Shown: positions 43,793-54,524 of the stretch, in pieces
Position numbering within the stretch: the stretch's first letter is position 1
How the letters are laid out: every line of letters begins with the position of its first letter
DNA from: Spirogloea muscicola
Lineage: Eukaryota; Streptophyta; Zygnematophyceae; Spirogloeales; Spirogloeaceae
Reading direction: 5' to 3'
Assembly (NCBI GenBank): GCA_009602725.1
Contig: WELB01000021.1
Span: 679,502 to 743,501, forward strand
DNA length: 64,000 nt
Translations under genes and position numbers: made by a program
The notes under the pieces: model-generated
What the model saw: only the letters and a program-made list of their open reading frames with translations
Database searches by the model: none
Told to the model about the DNA's origin: nothing

Positions 43793-45549
43793 CAGATTTA
43801 TGCTGGGCGAAGCAGCTGCTTCTGTATCTTGCAGCTTGCACTTTCCTTTGTCAGCCACTCCATCGGCTGATGATGAGCCTGTATATGATGACCCTACATC
43901 ATCGCACGTTCTTGTGCAGAAATTTTCAGCAAGCCCCGTCTTGGTTGATCTCTCGCATTCGACTTGTGCTTCTGTCACAAAGATTGCAGGTGTTGTTGTC
44001 GGCTGAGGGCAACTCTCATGTGCTTCAGACCCGACCATACGAGGCCGTATAGCGCACAACACGATGTCAGCCTGCAAAGCAACCGGCAAGCATTTCATAC
44101 GTGATCGACTGCTGAGCCTTTTAACCTACAACTTTGCAGCACAAGGCGTATGTTACGCCTGAAGAAACACAGGGCTTGCACCTTCTCAGCATTCAGATGA
44201 AGAATGCCTGTATTGGGGCTCTGACTAGGAGAAGCTAAGCGGCACTTCGTAAGGCTTCCCTAAGAAGCTAATGAAGCTCTTACAATTCAAACCCTACACA
44301 GCCTAATGGGAAACAAGAGAATCACAATATAGTCAACAAGCGTGAGCTAGTGGATTGCAGACATGTGAGACGAGTTAGTAAACTGGAGTGTACACAAGCT
44401 GTGAGCTTGCTTACTTCTGCACACAGAGGATAAGCAGGGTACGTGGCATACCGAAAATGCTGCTGAATGATCGCCGTTGGAGCTTGTCAGTCTATACTCT
44501 GACATCGTCCATCCAGTTGCGACCTCTTTCACGGTGTGGGAGTTCTTGGTGCCGATCACTTCATCACTATTCGTGATGTAATACTTGTAAGTTTTCTTTG
44601 TGCCCGTCACTATGTTCCTGGCACATGCTACTCTTGTTGGCGCTCCTCCTGTGTCTCTCCAGCGGCCATCTCCTACGGTGCGATTTACATGCTCCACGCG
44701 CTCTTTGCTATTCAGCCACTTCCTGCTAGGAGCAGGACTGAAGTAGAAAAATGGATGACCTCCTTGGCAAGCTTGGGCTGCGCAACTCAAGCCGAAGGGG
44801 TTGCGTGAGAGGAGAAAGCTCACTGAAGCTGAGAAATGTTATGTTGTTGCAGCTGGAAATTGATGAGAATCAAAAGACCACGTTGAACGAGGGTCTCTAC
44901 AGATGTGTGGAGGAGATGATGGAGAAGGTGGACATTCGAGCATAAATGAGCACAGTAGTTGCTTGAAGGAATGTCATGGAAGCAGCTGGGTATATTGCTC
45001 GCATTGGACGAGTGGAAGGGTCATGACATTGTTGTGATAGGAGAGGAGATCATCAATTAGTTTGTGGTGCTTGGGCTAGACTGCAAGCCTATGACAAGTA
45101 TGACTGTGGCAGTGTATGTCAAGGTCCTCGTTGACGCACTAGCAAGCAGTTGCAAGTTGCTGAAGCCATATCACTGCCTTGATGACTTAATCACTGAAGC
45201 AAATCTCCTATTAGCAAGAAAAGATACACGCAAATGTGATGGTCTGAGGACCTGATGGTGGGAGCTTCCATGGGGGTTCCATGTAGACATTTCTGTCTGG
45301 AATGAATGGTGCAAGTGCTTTAAGCCGTGCGTGCATCTCCGCAGTGTAACCAGTCCCACCCTTTGCCTGTCTGTCCTTTGCATCCAAGTGCTCAATCAGG
45401 GTTGCGTCATTGATGGTCAGCTGTAGGCCAGGCACACGTTTGCCTTCAAAGTCTGGGTGCGATGATTCCAGCTGTTTGCAGCTCCAGCACACCTCTACTC
45501 GGTTGGTCGTTCGAGAATTCCTTGTGCCCATGCATTGGGCCCTGGCCAT
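43793..45549 (-). CDS. NAC-domain transcription factor, SOG1-like (3 exons supported)
   Basis: The exons on the minus strand are 45549-45252, 44777-44452 and 44071-43793; phases agree (1, then 0). The start ATG lies directly after a strong acceptor (CCCCTTCTTTCAG), so a 5' exon, perhaps non-coding, lies upstream. Residues 21-24 are Cys-Trp-Ser-Cys, and 33-42 resemble the pre-domain Val-Pro-Gly-Leu of SOG1-type NACs. Next come Leu-Ile-Glu-His-Leu-Asp-Ala-Lys (51-58) and Phe-Ile-Pro-Asp...Pro-Trp-Lys-Leu-Pro. Then Arg-Trp-Arg-Asp-Thr-Gly-Gly (138-144), Thr-Gly-Thr-Lys-Lys-Thr (157-162) and Trp-Thr-Met-Ser-Glu-Tyr-Arg-Leu (189-196) mark subdomains C and D. Asp-Ile-Val-Leu-Cys-Ala-Ile (210-216) ends the domain. 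The third exon adds an acidic Ser/Thr-rich tail. SOG1 governs the plant DNA-damage response, but that role here is only suggested by domain layout. Further 3' exons probably lie at 42586-43168. Confidence 0.75.
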
Positions 45550-46390
45550 CTGAAAGAAGGGGGGGTGGGTCCATGTGTTGACAACAGAAACCCACTTCGT
45601 CAAAGAAAAGACGTGCACAACTACAGTTTCCACTTGCAGATGTCGCTGTTCAGGTGTTGTCCAAATACTTGCTAGCTCCACACGAGATGGAAGAGTGATG
45701 TTCAATTACTTGCTAGCTTCAATTTACTTGCTAGCTCCAATACAAGGGATGGAAGCGTGTGCTGTTCTCCGGCACATGTCTTTGCAAGACAATGCTTGAT
45801 GTAGCAACATCAACGGCCAGCAGGCTATGCGCAAGTCCAGCACGAACTCAGTACATCAAAGATTTGACACTTAATCAGCATGAGATCAGGTGTGGCTCAC
45901 CCGTCAGCAAAATTAGCAAACCAAAAGCTCATGTGCAGAGTCCCTCCTGTGCTCCATGTTTCACCACTTGCCAGTGGTCACGGTGTGAAGTGAAGGTTGT
46001 AAACGCTTTGAAGGACCTCTAGCGTTTCTTCTGGCTTGACATGCTAGCTAGCATGCTCAGCAGAGAGCAGCCAGTAGTCGGTATAGTGAGAGGGTCAGGC
46101 GCTTACATGAAACACCTGCACGTTCTTGTGAACATCAGGCGAGGCCACTGTGCTTGACACGGGAGGAGGTCAACATGCACGTATTGCACATCCAGGGGCT
46201 CTGCTGTCAATGAATGATCAGATTGCAGGATCATCGAACCAAGGCAGCTAGCTCAGCTCGCAAGTGCCTGCATTGACTTGCAAGAAGTGCTACCGGCTGG
46301 AGCCAGCAGGATCAATTCGTGGCGGTTGCCGCAGGCTTGTTGTGCAGCCTTGGCGATCAAGCGTAGGCAGACATCAGACGAGCACTTACT
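45550..46390. other. Upstream intron/flank of the NAC gene
   Basis: No exon is recognised. A very strong donor sequence on the minus strand (CTCAAA/GTAAGT, just below 46391) may mark the end of a first, perhaps untranslated, NAC exon. That would make this whole stretch an intron. Confidence 0.35.
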
Positions 46391-46920
46391 TTGAGAAAGC
46401 ACGCCCACTCCAACGTTAGCAAAGCAAGGCTGATGCAGCACAAGGCGCGTGGCGGCCGACTCAGGGCCGACTCAAGCCAGCTGCAGCGCCGCGCTGCAGA
46501 GCAGACCGAAGTCAGCACTGGCTGGGCCTCGCCCGCGCTGTGTATGCCAAGGCCGCAGGTTTGCCGCTGCTGGCCTCGACCAGTGGCGGCAGCTCGCCGA
46601 GGGGGACTTGTCGAGCCGCGGGATGCGGCAGAATGCTGGAAGAGTAAGAGGAATGAGACGTGGGCTCTTCTGGCTGCTGGACAGCAGCGTATGAAGATAG
46701 CAGTGGGCAGAGGGACGGAGCCAGGCGCCTGCTTGGCGGGCAGCCCCCGCTGGCCTGTGGCGGACGACGTCCGCCAGGACGGCGGGGACGCCCAGCCACG
46801 CCACTCGCAAGCGGGTGGCGCATATGTGCGAATCTTGTGTATGGCGAGGGAATTGCGAGCTCCAACATTGAGAGTCATTTGCTCAGGGGGGCGAGCCATT
46901 CCCATCCACATCGATGAGCA
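46391..46920 (-). promoter_or_regulatory. GC-rich block, possible promoter/first exon of the NAC gene
   Basis: GC- and CpG-rich sequence lies upstream of the NAC gene, in the same relation as the GC-rich block upstream of the WRKY gene. It ends at the AAA/GTAAGT donor near 46391 (minus strand). Open frames on both strands (for example 46357-46911 and 46391-47218) are Ala/Arg/Pro-rich and look like composition artefacts. Confidence 0.35.
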
Positions 46921-46989
46921 AATACTTGTACTTGGAAAGAAGACAAGTTTGGCCTCTTCTCATTCCAGCAACTGGGTCCTGCTTCGGCA

Positions 46990-47830
46990 AGGGGGGGGGG
47001 CACCGGCGCGTGTCACTACCACAGTTGCGACCGAGCAGCCTCGGCACACTTGCATGCAATTTTGGCTGGGCCCGGGCGAGCGCGAATGGAGGGAGCGGGC
47101 CCACTGCTCGGACCTTGTCCAATTCTTTCGGACTCGCTTTTCGCTGCCCTCGTTCACTTTGTTCTTTTTGTTGGAGGAGCTTACTTTCGCTTGCCACAAG
47201 GCCGTCCGTGACATTTAGTGATTGTTCTGGGCTGGCATTTCACATTCCTTTTGGGCTGGACTTTCACGGTCACTCCTTATATTGGACGAGCTGTTCCTTT
47301 TCTGTAAGACGTCAGCAAATGGGCTCTCAGTGACCTTTAATCATTACGTGCAAGTTCCCCGCCTCCTTTGTCCCCCCCCCTCCATTCCTCCTGCCACTGC
47401 TACTGCCTCACTCCTCTAGCTTCAGAAGCGGACGCATGAAAGGCCCCCGGGGGCTCTGCCGGCCCTCCTTTCCCTATTTTCAGAAAGCTGGGCGAGCTCT
47501 AGTTGGTGGCAGAAGGGCTTCGTATCTGCCATCCAGTATTCAGGCGTCGGATAGCAACCTTTATTTTTGACCCGTGGTTACTGAGCGGGTCAATCTATTG
47601 TAATTATGTAGGTCTTAATATGTGCTTGCCTTTGTACTTGGCCGATTGGCCTTCGCTTGTTTCAAATACACAGAATCTTCCCCCCCCCCTTACCTTTGCC
47701 TGCCACTGCTGCTGCTCTACTCCTCTAGCAGCTCCAGTAGCTGCTAGATGCTAGCTGCTACGTCATTTGATGTGCTTTGCCTTCGTACTTGGCCATATTG
47801 GCCTTCAATTGATTCAAATACACGAAAATT
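46990..47830 (+). repeat. LINE tails of both subfamilies
   Basis: First-subfamily tails are near 47228 and 47255. Second-subfamily ORF end (GAAAGCTGGGCGAGCTCTAGTTGG) lies at about 47484-47590, with its GGCCA hairpin tail at about 47637. A further copy of that tail alone is near 47786. ACACGAAAATTTTC/ACACAGAATCTTCC strings follow each tail and may be the 3' terminus of the second subfamily. Confidence 0.55.
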
Positions 47831-48169
47831 TTCTTAGGAAGATGCTCATTTTTCAAACTTCCGAAAAGAAGGCGAAAACGACAATATGCCTGGAAGCACT
47901 TTCTTAAAATTAATGGAAAGAGGGAATGGGGGACGCCGATGGGAGCCTCACGCGGCCCCCTTCCTTGGTTGACCTGAGGAAACCCGTTGACTATATTACA
48001 ATGGACTCTTCCGGCTAGGCGCCCCTTGCGCAACGAATACAAACAGCTCTGCGCACACAAACAGCAATGAAAGCAAGCGTCTGAGTCGTCCGCCAAGGCG
48101 GTAAGTGAAATTTGCAATATTGGCAGCGCCTGCCAGCCAAGATGCAGCCAGCTAAGTGGCGGTGCAAAT

Positions 48170-48385
48170 GTGAGCCTGACAGAAAAAAGAATTGGCGATC
48201 ACAGCAGACTGTGGATGCTGCAATTATTTGCCGCTTCCCAGGTGTTCAATGCCACGAAAAGCTCAGACAAGACAACAGATGCGCAACTAGTGGGGCTGCC
48301 CTGCTCACTGCAGTACGAAACCGCAACTTATATTTTACCATTTGCACACAAAGACCACCCAGATAGTGTCCCGCTTCTGGTGTGA
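48170..48385 (+). CDS. Possible exon, unknown protein
   Basis: The frame is 71 codons and includes Leu-Val-Gly-Leu-Pro-Cys-Ser-Leu-Gln-Tyr-Glu-Thr-Ala-Thr-Tyr-Ile-Leu-Pro-Phe and ends Val-Pro-Leu-Leu-Val-stop. It has the look of a folded soluble protein. Donor-like CTG/GTGTGA lies at its end and acceptor-like CGCTTCCCAG inside it. No neighbours can be joined and no family is recognised. Confidence 0.3.
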   Translation: MSLTEKRIGDHSRLWMLQLFAASQVFNATKSSDKTTDAQLVGLPCSLQYETATYILPFAHKDHPDSVPLLV

Positions 48386-48449
48386 GTGGGCGTCGCTGCT
48401 TGTGAATACGCCTAAAAAACATGCCGACTTGTCAGCGCCATGGTCCTCG

Positions 48450-48850
48450 GCACTAAGATGAGAGAAGCGCGTCCAAATTGAGAGCAGTGGCTGTGAGAGG
48501 CCAGCCCAAAAGAATGGACAAGGTCTGAAAAGAAAAAGGGCCGGAGGGCACAAGAAGCAAGATACAAACCACGAAGTCAGCAAGTGGGCTCTCAGTAAAC
48601 TCTAGTCAGTAAATGGAGGTCGGAGTAGCTAGAGGGCGGAAAGACGTCGCCCTGACAGAATCCGGAGGCAGTAGCCACGGCGCGACCTGCACGTACGTGG
48701 ACGGCAAAGGCAAGGGACCTCTGCAGGGAGATGGCCAGGCGCATCCGGAGCGCTGATCCTGGGCCTAGCCTCTGCACAAGCAACAGCGCTGCCAAATTGA
48801 CTGGAGGCTGTGAGAGGCCAGCCCAAAGGAATGGAGAATTCTGAAGGAGC
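48450..48850 (-). mobile_element. LINE 3' end, minus strand
   Basis: The ORF ending reads on the minus strand from about 48795 to a stop near 48607 (Leu-Gln-Arg-Ser-Leu-Ala-Phe-Ala, Arg-Ala-Gly-Arg-Ala, Leu-Leu-Thr-Arg-Val-Tyr). Beyond it lies the tail with the hairpin at about 48488-48510 and CAAAAGAATGGACAAGGTC on the plus-strand text. A second tail starts at about 48808, so this copy is inserted in or next to the tail of the one that follows. Confidence 0.65.
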
Positions 48851-48859
48851 CGGATGGCG

Positions 48860-49390
48860 CAACAAGCAAGGTACGAAGTGCTAAGACGGCAGCAAGGGGG
48901 GTCTCAGTAACCTCTAGTCAGTAATTGCAAATCGAAATAGCTAAGCAGGCGGATAGACGTCGCCCTGTCGGACCCCGGAGGCCGCAGCCAAAGCGCGGCC
49001 TGCACGCAAGTGGACAGCGAAGGCAAGGGACCGCTGCAGGGAAATGGCCAAGCGCATCCGGAATACTTGAGCAAGGGACCCGGCGGCATTGAAGCCAGGC
49101 TGTTTGCTCTGCTGCCCTTGGCGGCGGGCCACTGCACGCCGCGCAAGGCGCTGGAGAAGGTCAAGCCAGCGAGTCCAAAACGCCCCGTGCACGTTGACGG
49201 CGACCGGGACGAACTCGTCCCCCACTAAGTGATCGGCGTGTTTGCGTTCCTTGACGCCCGCCGCTTGGCAGAGAAAGTGCGCGCCCATAGAGAAGATGGC
49301 TGGCAGAGGCCAGCCCGAATGGACAGAATCCAAAGAGCCAAAAAGACACCTAAAAGAAATGACACAGCTAGACACAAGACGACGCAACGG
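48860..49390 (-). mobile_element. LINE 3' end, longest clear copy
   Basis: Minus-strand codons from about 49260 down to 48904 hold the longest readable ORF end, in two overlapping frames. The order is Arg-Lys-His-Ala-Asp-His, Glu-Phe-Val-Pro-Val-Ala-Val-Asn-Val-His-Gly-Ala, Trp-Leu-Asp-Leu-Leu-Gln-Arg-Leu-Ala, Leu-Gln-Arg-Ser-Leu-Ala, Arg-Ala-Gly-Arg-Ala-Leu-Ala-Ala-Ala-Ser-Gly and Leu-Leu-Thr-Arg-Gly-Tyr-stop. The block around Phe-Val-Pro...Val-His-Gly resembles the C-terminal part of LINE-type ORFs, where an (F/L)-x-P-L-(A/V)-x-E-x-(F/H)-G motif follows the RT. This copy is the reference for the family. A second tail (hairpin about 49295-49315) lies at its 5' side. Confidence 0.7.
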
Positions 49391-49519
49391 AAAGCTCAGT
49401 AACCCCTGCTACGCCGCTCCGCGGACTGCGTAGTCCGCCTCCTCCGACGAGCATTGGGCGCTCCGAGAACCGACGCAGTCGAGTGGTGACGACGTCGGCA
49501 ATTAGCCGGGGCTGCTTGG

Positions 49520-50220
49520 TTTCTTCTTGTGCTTATTTTTCGTAGTGCTTCCCCTGGCCCCTTCGTTTCAATGCTCCCTAGCCTACGCCGTCCACACGCG
49601 AGCAGGCCGTGCTATGGCTGCCGCTGGGTCTCGGCAGAGTGCCTCTTTCCCTGCAACGAGCTACTCCGACCTGATGTTACTGAGCTTCCCTTTGTATCGT
49701 CGGGGTCACTAGCGCAGGTGTACCGTATGCGCTTGGCCGTCTCGCTGCAGAGGTCTATGGCCCACGCGCTGCACCCGCGTGCCGGCAGAGCCCTCGCTGC
49801 TGCCTCTGGCTCTGGCCAGGGGACCACTTCCAGGAGCCTAGCTTCTCTGACCTGCGGCTGCTTAGCAGGGGTTACTGAGTAATTCGTATCTGCTTTGTTT
49901 CTTCTTGTGCTTGTATTTCTTAGCACTTCCCCTGGGCCCCTTCTCGTACTTTGTTCATTCTTTTTTTGGGCTGGTTTTTCCAGCCCCTATCCTCGATGGG
50001 CGAGCCCTTTCTCTTGTGTTTTGTAGTGTTTTGAGGTGTAGTACTTTTTCGGCACCTCTTTCTTTCGCTTTGAACATTGTCCATTCTTTTCGGGCTGGCT
50101 TTGCCAGCCCCTCTTCTCTATGGGCGAGCACTTTCTCTTTCTTTCTTCTTGTCCTTTGTTCATTCTTTTTTGGGCTGGCTTTTTCCAGCCCCTATCCTCA
50201 ATGGGCGAGCCCTTCTTCGC
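49520..50220 (+). mobile_element. Two nested LINE 3' ends and three serial tails
   Basis: A partial ORF end at about 49545-49690 (Arg-Ala-Gly-Arg-Ala-Met-Ala-Ala-Ala, then Tyr-Ser-Asp-Leu-Met-Leu-Leu-Ser) is cut by a second ORF end at about 49695-49880 that closely matches the copy at 35-219. Three tails follow, with hairpins near 49968, 50092 and 50172. They are spaced 124 and 80 bp apart and all in plus orientation. The first tail and the third share the words TTTGTTCATTCTTTTTTTGGGCTGG almost exactly, so they are recent. Confidence 0.65.
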
Positions 50221-51795
50221 TGGGGCCCCCAGCCCAGCGCGGTGGCGAGGAGATTGGCGCGCCGGGTGTAAAGGCGGCCATCCGCCCCAGCAGTCAGGGG
50301 CGTGACGCCTCTGCACAAGACGACAAGCGCCGTCGGCCGGTCAACATCACCGGCAGCTCTTGCCCTGATTGCTTCCGACCAAAGTAACCGCGATCTGTTG
50401 TGGGGTAACCGCCGTCGCTGTGGGCCCGCTTTCTCCAACACCGCCCGCTAGAGCCTGGCGCGCGACGTCCGCCTGCTACTCCGATCTCTAGCCTCGGTGC
50501 ACCCGGGCCTGGTGTCAGCCCACGACACCTCATCAGACTCGTCGCGCTTCTCTTTGAAAGCGCCTCTTTCTACTTGCCATGACTCGGCTCAACGAGTCCG
50601 AAAGAGAGGAGCGGAGCATGTTAAAAAAGCATAGAAAAGAAAAAGAGCATGAAAGCATTGGAAGCCAAGCCGAGCCAGGACGTATTGCAGATGAAGTAGT
50701 AAAGAGTGGGGCAAAAGCCTTAGGCTAACAGGGGCTAAGGTGACAGGGCGAAAGCACAACTGAAGGGGGATAATCAGCACTCACGACTGATCACGTACAG
50801 ACTCAAAGGACTAGCCGGAGCACCGCCACAGCTGTCAGTTGCCTGGCTAAGTGCATGCCAAGTGCGCAGACTAATGTAGAGCCACGACAACAGCATGCAT
50901 TTCTGTCCTTGATGCAGCTTAGAACCACTGTACTTCTGATGCGCTTCCATGGCTTCTAAGACTGCAACCATGTGAGGAAGATTGACAAGTATGATGACTA
51001 GCCAGTTTCACTATACTCAGATTTGCGCCATCTTTCAGTAGTACATCTTTGTGTCAATGCTGGCCAAATTTCTGGAATGAAGTGCTGCACATGCTTACTT
51101 AGCGCACCTCATAGGCAGCTAAGGCTTCCTTGTGGCTTCCTTGTATACGCACAGATGACTACTTAGAACCCTACTGTAATCACTAACAATGAAAAGTCAC
51201 CGGTGCACTCTTACATAATGGGGCGCAACATGGACAGAACAATCAAGCAGCATTGGAGCATCGACTTGTCAAATTGCCAGGAGGAAGGTACTTTACTGCA
51301 AGCATCTGCCCCATGACCACTTTCTCAGAGTGAACATAACAGGAAGGACATGTACTCGGCTGCTGCATACAAGTTGTCCTTCGGCTGTCCCAGGACTGGT
51401 GACATGAGCTAACAGGAGTAGTCGTAACTGGAAAAATTTGATCAAAGAGAGTAGCAAACACTCATCAATTACAACCTGGTTACTTCATTGATAAAAGAAG
51501 CACGGCTGAGCTTTGCCGAACAGACTCAAATGTTGACAACTTCCATCAGACATTTTTACGGTACTGCCAAAGCTTCTGCCATACCTGGTCAGCTTAGATC
51601 TACAGAAAATGGCTGTCTTGAATATAAGCTTCAAATACAGGCATCATAACATAGGCAGAAGCAGCAGAAGCTTCTATTCTGTAGTAATTACCTGGCCCCA
51701 ATCAGCTGTATTGACATCTCATTCATGACTCTGCAGATATGACTTGCCCTCTTCTGTACCTTGGATAAAGCAAATGAATGTGGAAAAGATACTGA
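50221..51795. other. No recognisable gene
   Basis: 50220-50540 is GC-rich with no assignable feature. 50540-51795 is AT-richer with only short frames. It may be the 3' flank of the minus-strand DUF579 gene. Confidence 0.35.
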
Positions 51796-52751
51796 CTAAG
51801 ATATGTCTGCAGAGGCTGGGCAGAATTCAGTGTTCTGACGGTCATCTTCAGGAATGTGGAAATGGCACAAGATCCTGCGGCAGGTTACCTTGTTCTTGGT
51901 GCAGAGGAACTCATGGCTCCACTGCCACTCGATCTTCTTTCCATGTCATGCACCAGGGCATCGACTGCACCAGGGGTCCGACGATTGTGTGCAAACAGCG
52001 AAGCCGTGAAGATGGAGGTCATGCGGCCAGGACTAAGCGTTGCATATCCCACAGGAGCATCAACCATGATCACATCCCAGTCCACATCATACAGCTGGCT
52101 GCACTGACAGAGGACAGTGTCATGGCCCAAGGACAGGTATAAAATCTGGGATGGGTGCAAGGTCTGATCATGACATGGCAAGTGCTACAACACAGAACGA
52201 GGTGTGACAAGAGAGAAGTACAGGAGGCACAATTGAGGAGACATCTATCAGTGACAAGGACCGCTTAACATCGAGATGCTTGTCTGATAGATTACTTGGG
52301 TAGCTGTGTCAAGGTGATGTTGCACTTGCTTGACCCCACATCCTGATGGGGTGCACAATCACCACGTTTGGTTGCCTTTGCATGTTGCAGGAGCATGTTT
52401 GCTTGATGAAGTTCTGTCATATAAGAGACGTAGTACATCTCCAGGTAAAGTTTGGCCTTTGCCAGTTTCTGAAGCATAATTATGGAGACAATTGTTAATC
52501 TCTACCGAGTTGACCAGCTTGAGTGCTTTGCATCCAGTGTAAGTAGTACATATGCTTGCAGTGACTGCTAGGAGCTTGGCATAGGAATAACCTTCTCAAG
52601 ATTGACCATCCAAGATGATCATCCTCCAGGAAGACTGTACGACCATCCACATTCAGTGATGCCCACATTGGGCTGTCCAGCCCAAAGACGAGCATGTTGC
52701 ACGGTCCCCGTGGCTGGAGAATGTCGATCGTGATCAAGATCAGATCATCTC
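51796..52751 (-). CDS. DUF579 (IRX15/GXM-like) xylan-related protein, minus copy
   Basis: The exons on the minus strand are about 52751-52592, 52468-52296 and 52098-51796. The first encodes Leu-Val-Phe-Gly-Leu...Met-Trp-Ala-Ser-Leu-Asn-Val-Asp-Gly-Arg-Thr-Val-Phe-Leu-Glu-Asp. The second contains Tyr-Met-Thr-Glu-Leu-His-Gln-Ala-Asn and ends Thr-Leu-Thr-Gln-Leu-Pro. The third has Val-Asp-Trp-Asp-Val-Ile-Met-Val-Asp-Ala-Pro-Val-Gly, Pro-Gly-Arg-Met and Val-His-Asp. Exons 2 and 3 join in phase 2 (CCCAA/GTAATC to GTGCAG). These are hallmark blocks of DUF579, the family of glucuronoxylan 4-O-methyltransferases and IRX15. After Val-His-Asp-Met-Glu-Arg the frame shifts by one base near 51930; the continuation (Glu-Phe-Leu-Cys...His-Ile-Pro) reads to a stop at 51796. 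The N-terminal exon is missing or unrecognised. It would act in the Golgi if functional; the shift suggests decay or a sequence error. Confidence 0.7.
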
Positions 52752-52954
52752 CTAGTACGCAAGCAAACACACATGACAAGCACTTATAGCTCTAGCTTTT
52801 GACAAGCTTGCAACCTTCTATTATGACATTAGTGAGCACTCACTGATTTGGACACCCCTGCATGCTTCTCGACTAGTCATAGGGCTGCCAGCAGGTGTTG
52901 ACTGCATGTTTGCGCAAATCTGACAAGCTGCAGTAAGGAGGTTCTCACCAAAGA

Positions 52955-53640
52955 TTGCTGAGGCGTGACTTTGGAGGTGGCATAGTGAACAAGAGCCCTA
53001 GCGGCTTCTTTTGGAGGGCAGATCCCTTTCCAGCCTGCCCTTGTAACCTCTTGGAAGCCAGGCTGTATGCAGAATGTGACAGAGAAGATTTGAAATATCG
53101 TGGACTGAAATTAGGCTCTGAGAATAACATGGGGCAGGGCAAATGGAGCAATCTCTTCAAAGGCACTGCATTAGCTAAGATTGATGAAAAGCTGCTGGCT
53201 AGACATTCCTTTGAATCACATGAAGAGCAGATTGCAATGAGCTCTGTGACACTGCCAAAGCACATTGCAGGCAAGGCACCTAACACGCGATGCTATGGCT
53301 CATGACATGGTTCTGACGGCCCTTCCAGCTTCCAAGTGCTCGTGTCATGTAAGGCAATGCCCTCGCTGTTGGTTGCTCGAGCCCGCCATGGATAGCTCAA
53401 ACTCGCCAGAGGTGCATGGAGCTAAGTAGCCCAATGCTGAGGGAGGTCAAGCATCACACCGCAGAAGTACGATGGCTTACTCGGTGAGATTGACCTCGAG
53501 CGTCGCGCGGTCAGCCCTCCAGATGCCTCTGCTGGTGGGACCGGCGTAGAGAATGGCACAAACGACTCTGTGATGGCAGAAAAAGGCACGAGCTCGAGCT
53601 TGAGTCGAGGAGAGGGGAAGCTCAGTCGCAAGCTATTCTG
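52955..53640 (+). CDS. Unknown gene, two coding-like exons
   Basis: The first segment, 52955-53305, is an open frame of 116 codons after an acceptor-like GGTTCTCACCAAAG. It reads as ordinary protein (Phe-Gly-Gly-Gly-Ile-Val-Asn-Lys, Trp-Ser-Asn-Leu-Phe-Lys-Gly, Lys-Ile-Asp-Glu-Lys-Leu-Leu-Ala-Arg). The second, about 53448-53640, reads Gln-Lys-Tyr-Asp-Gly-Leu-Leu-Gly-Glu-Ile-Asp-Leu-Glu-Arg-Arg and ends Leu-Ser-Arg-Lys-Leu-Phe-stop; it is Ser/Gly-rich and looks like a disordered C-terminus. The first ends in its own stop, so they may be separate. No family is recognised. The segment lies between the 5' ends of the two DUF579 copies. Confidence 0.35.
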
Positions 53641-53779
53641 AGCAACCGACTGCCCCTACGCTGTCATGTCCTTGTCATGCGTCCTCTCAGTCACGACGTT
53701 CGTGTATGTACGCCAAGTGCCGGGCAGCAAGATTGCCTGTTAAGCCGTCAACTGGCGACTCAGGCTCCTAGGGCAGCGC

Positions 53780-54240
53780 GTCGCTAAGCCGGCCAGGATG
53801 AAGGCGGCGGCCAGCCCCACGAAACGGCCGACGGAGCGCGACGAAGACATCGCCGCGAGCGCAGCGCCCACGCCGACTGCACGTCTCTCCCACGAAGCTG
53901 GCAGGCCGCCGAAGGAGGGGCGGCCAGCTCCGAGCTTTCCGGCCCCTCTGCAGATTGGTCCAGTCTTTTCTTTCTTCCTTTCATGACCGCTGGTCTGAGC
54001 TGGCCCAATGTACTAGCTCCTAAAGAAGTGGCTCTCCTAGGAAAGAATGGCGCGCCATGAGAGAAGAGGGGGCTGGCCAAGCCAGCCCAAGAGTCGAGTT
54101 GACAAGGTAAACCCAAGATTTCAGCTTCTGTTTTTTTTTGGGTGTTGGCCTGCCTGTCTCGTCACGCGGTGCTGGAGAATGCTCACTGGGCAGCTCGAGG
54201 CTTTTCACAGCCCTTGCCGCCTTCTAAGCACAGAAAAGAA
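53780..54240. repeat. GC-rich DNA with LINE tails
   Basis: Minus-oriented tail near 54068-54100 (GGGGCTGGCCAAGCCAGCCC, then GAGTTGACAAGG) and a truncated plus-oriented tail at 54188-54215. A 62-codon plus-strand frame at 53798-53986 is open but unsupported. Confidence 0.45.
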
Positions 54241-54524
54241 ACGAAGCCTCCAACTCGTTCTCGACGAGGAAGCGGCCCGCTTCTCGACGCCGACGACGAC
54301 GCCGCTGAGGCCAACATCCTTGGTGAAGGTGGTGTCGGTGACGCGGGCCTTGAGCTTGAGGTCCTCGACGCGCCAGGCGGCGGTGGCGATGGCCTCCTGG
54401 GTGTACGAGTTGAAGGCGGCCTTGACGGACGCCCGCCCGGGGCCCAGGTACCGGTCCGTCTGGCCCTCCGACGGGAACGCCTGCAAGTCGTAGTCGTTGC
54501 CCGTGCGGAACGACTTGGCGGCCA

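Noticed and set aside
45064-45255. Plus-strand 63-codon frame inside the NAC intron, as a nested gene
   Set aside because: Reads like protein in part, but it is short, has no splice borders or motif, and overlaps the end of a well-supported antisense exon only by chance.
46391-47218. 275-codon plus-strand open frame, the longest ATG frame with no break in its area
   Set aside because: It lies in GC-rich DNA where several frames on both strands are open, is Ala/Arg/Gly-rich without a domain, and its last third runs through LINE tail sequence.
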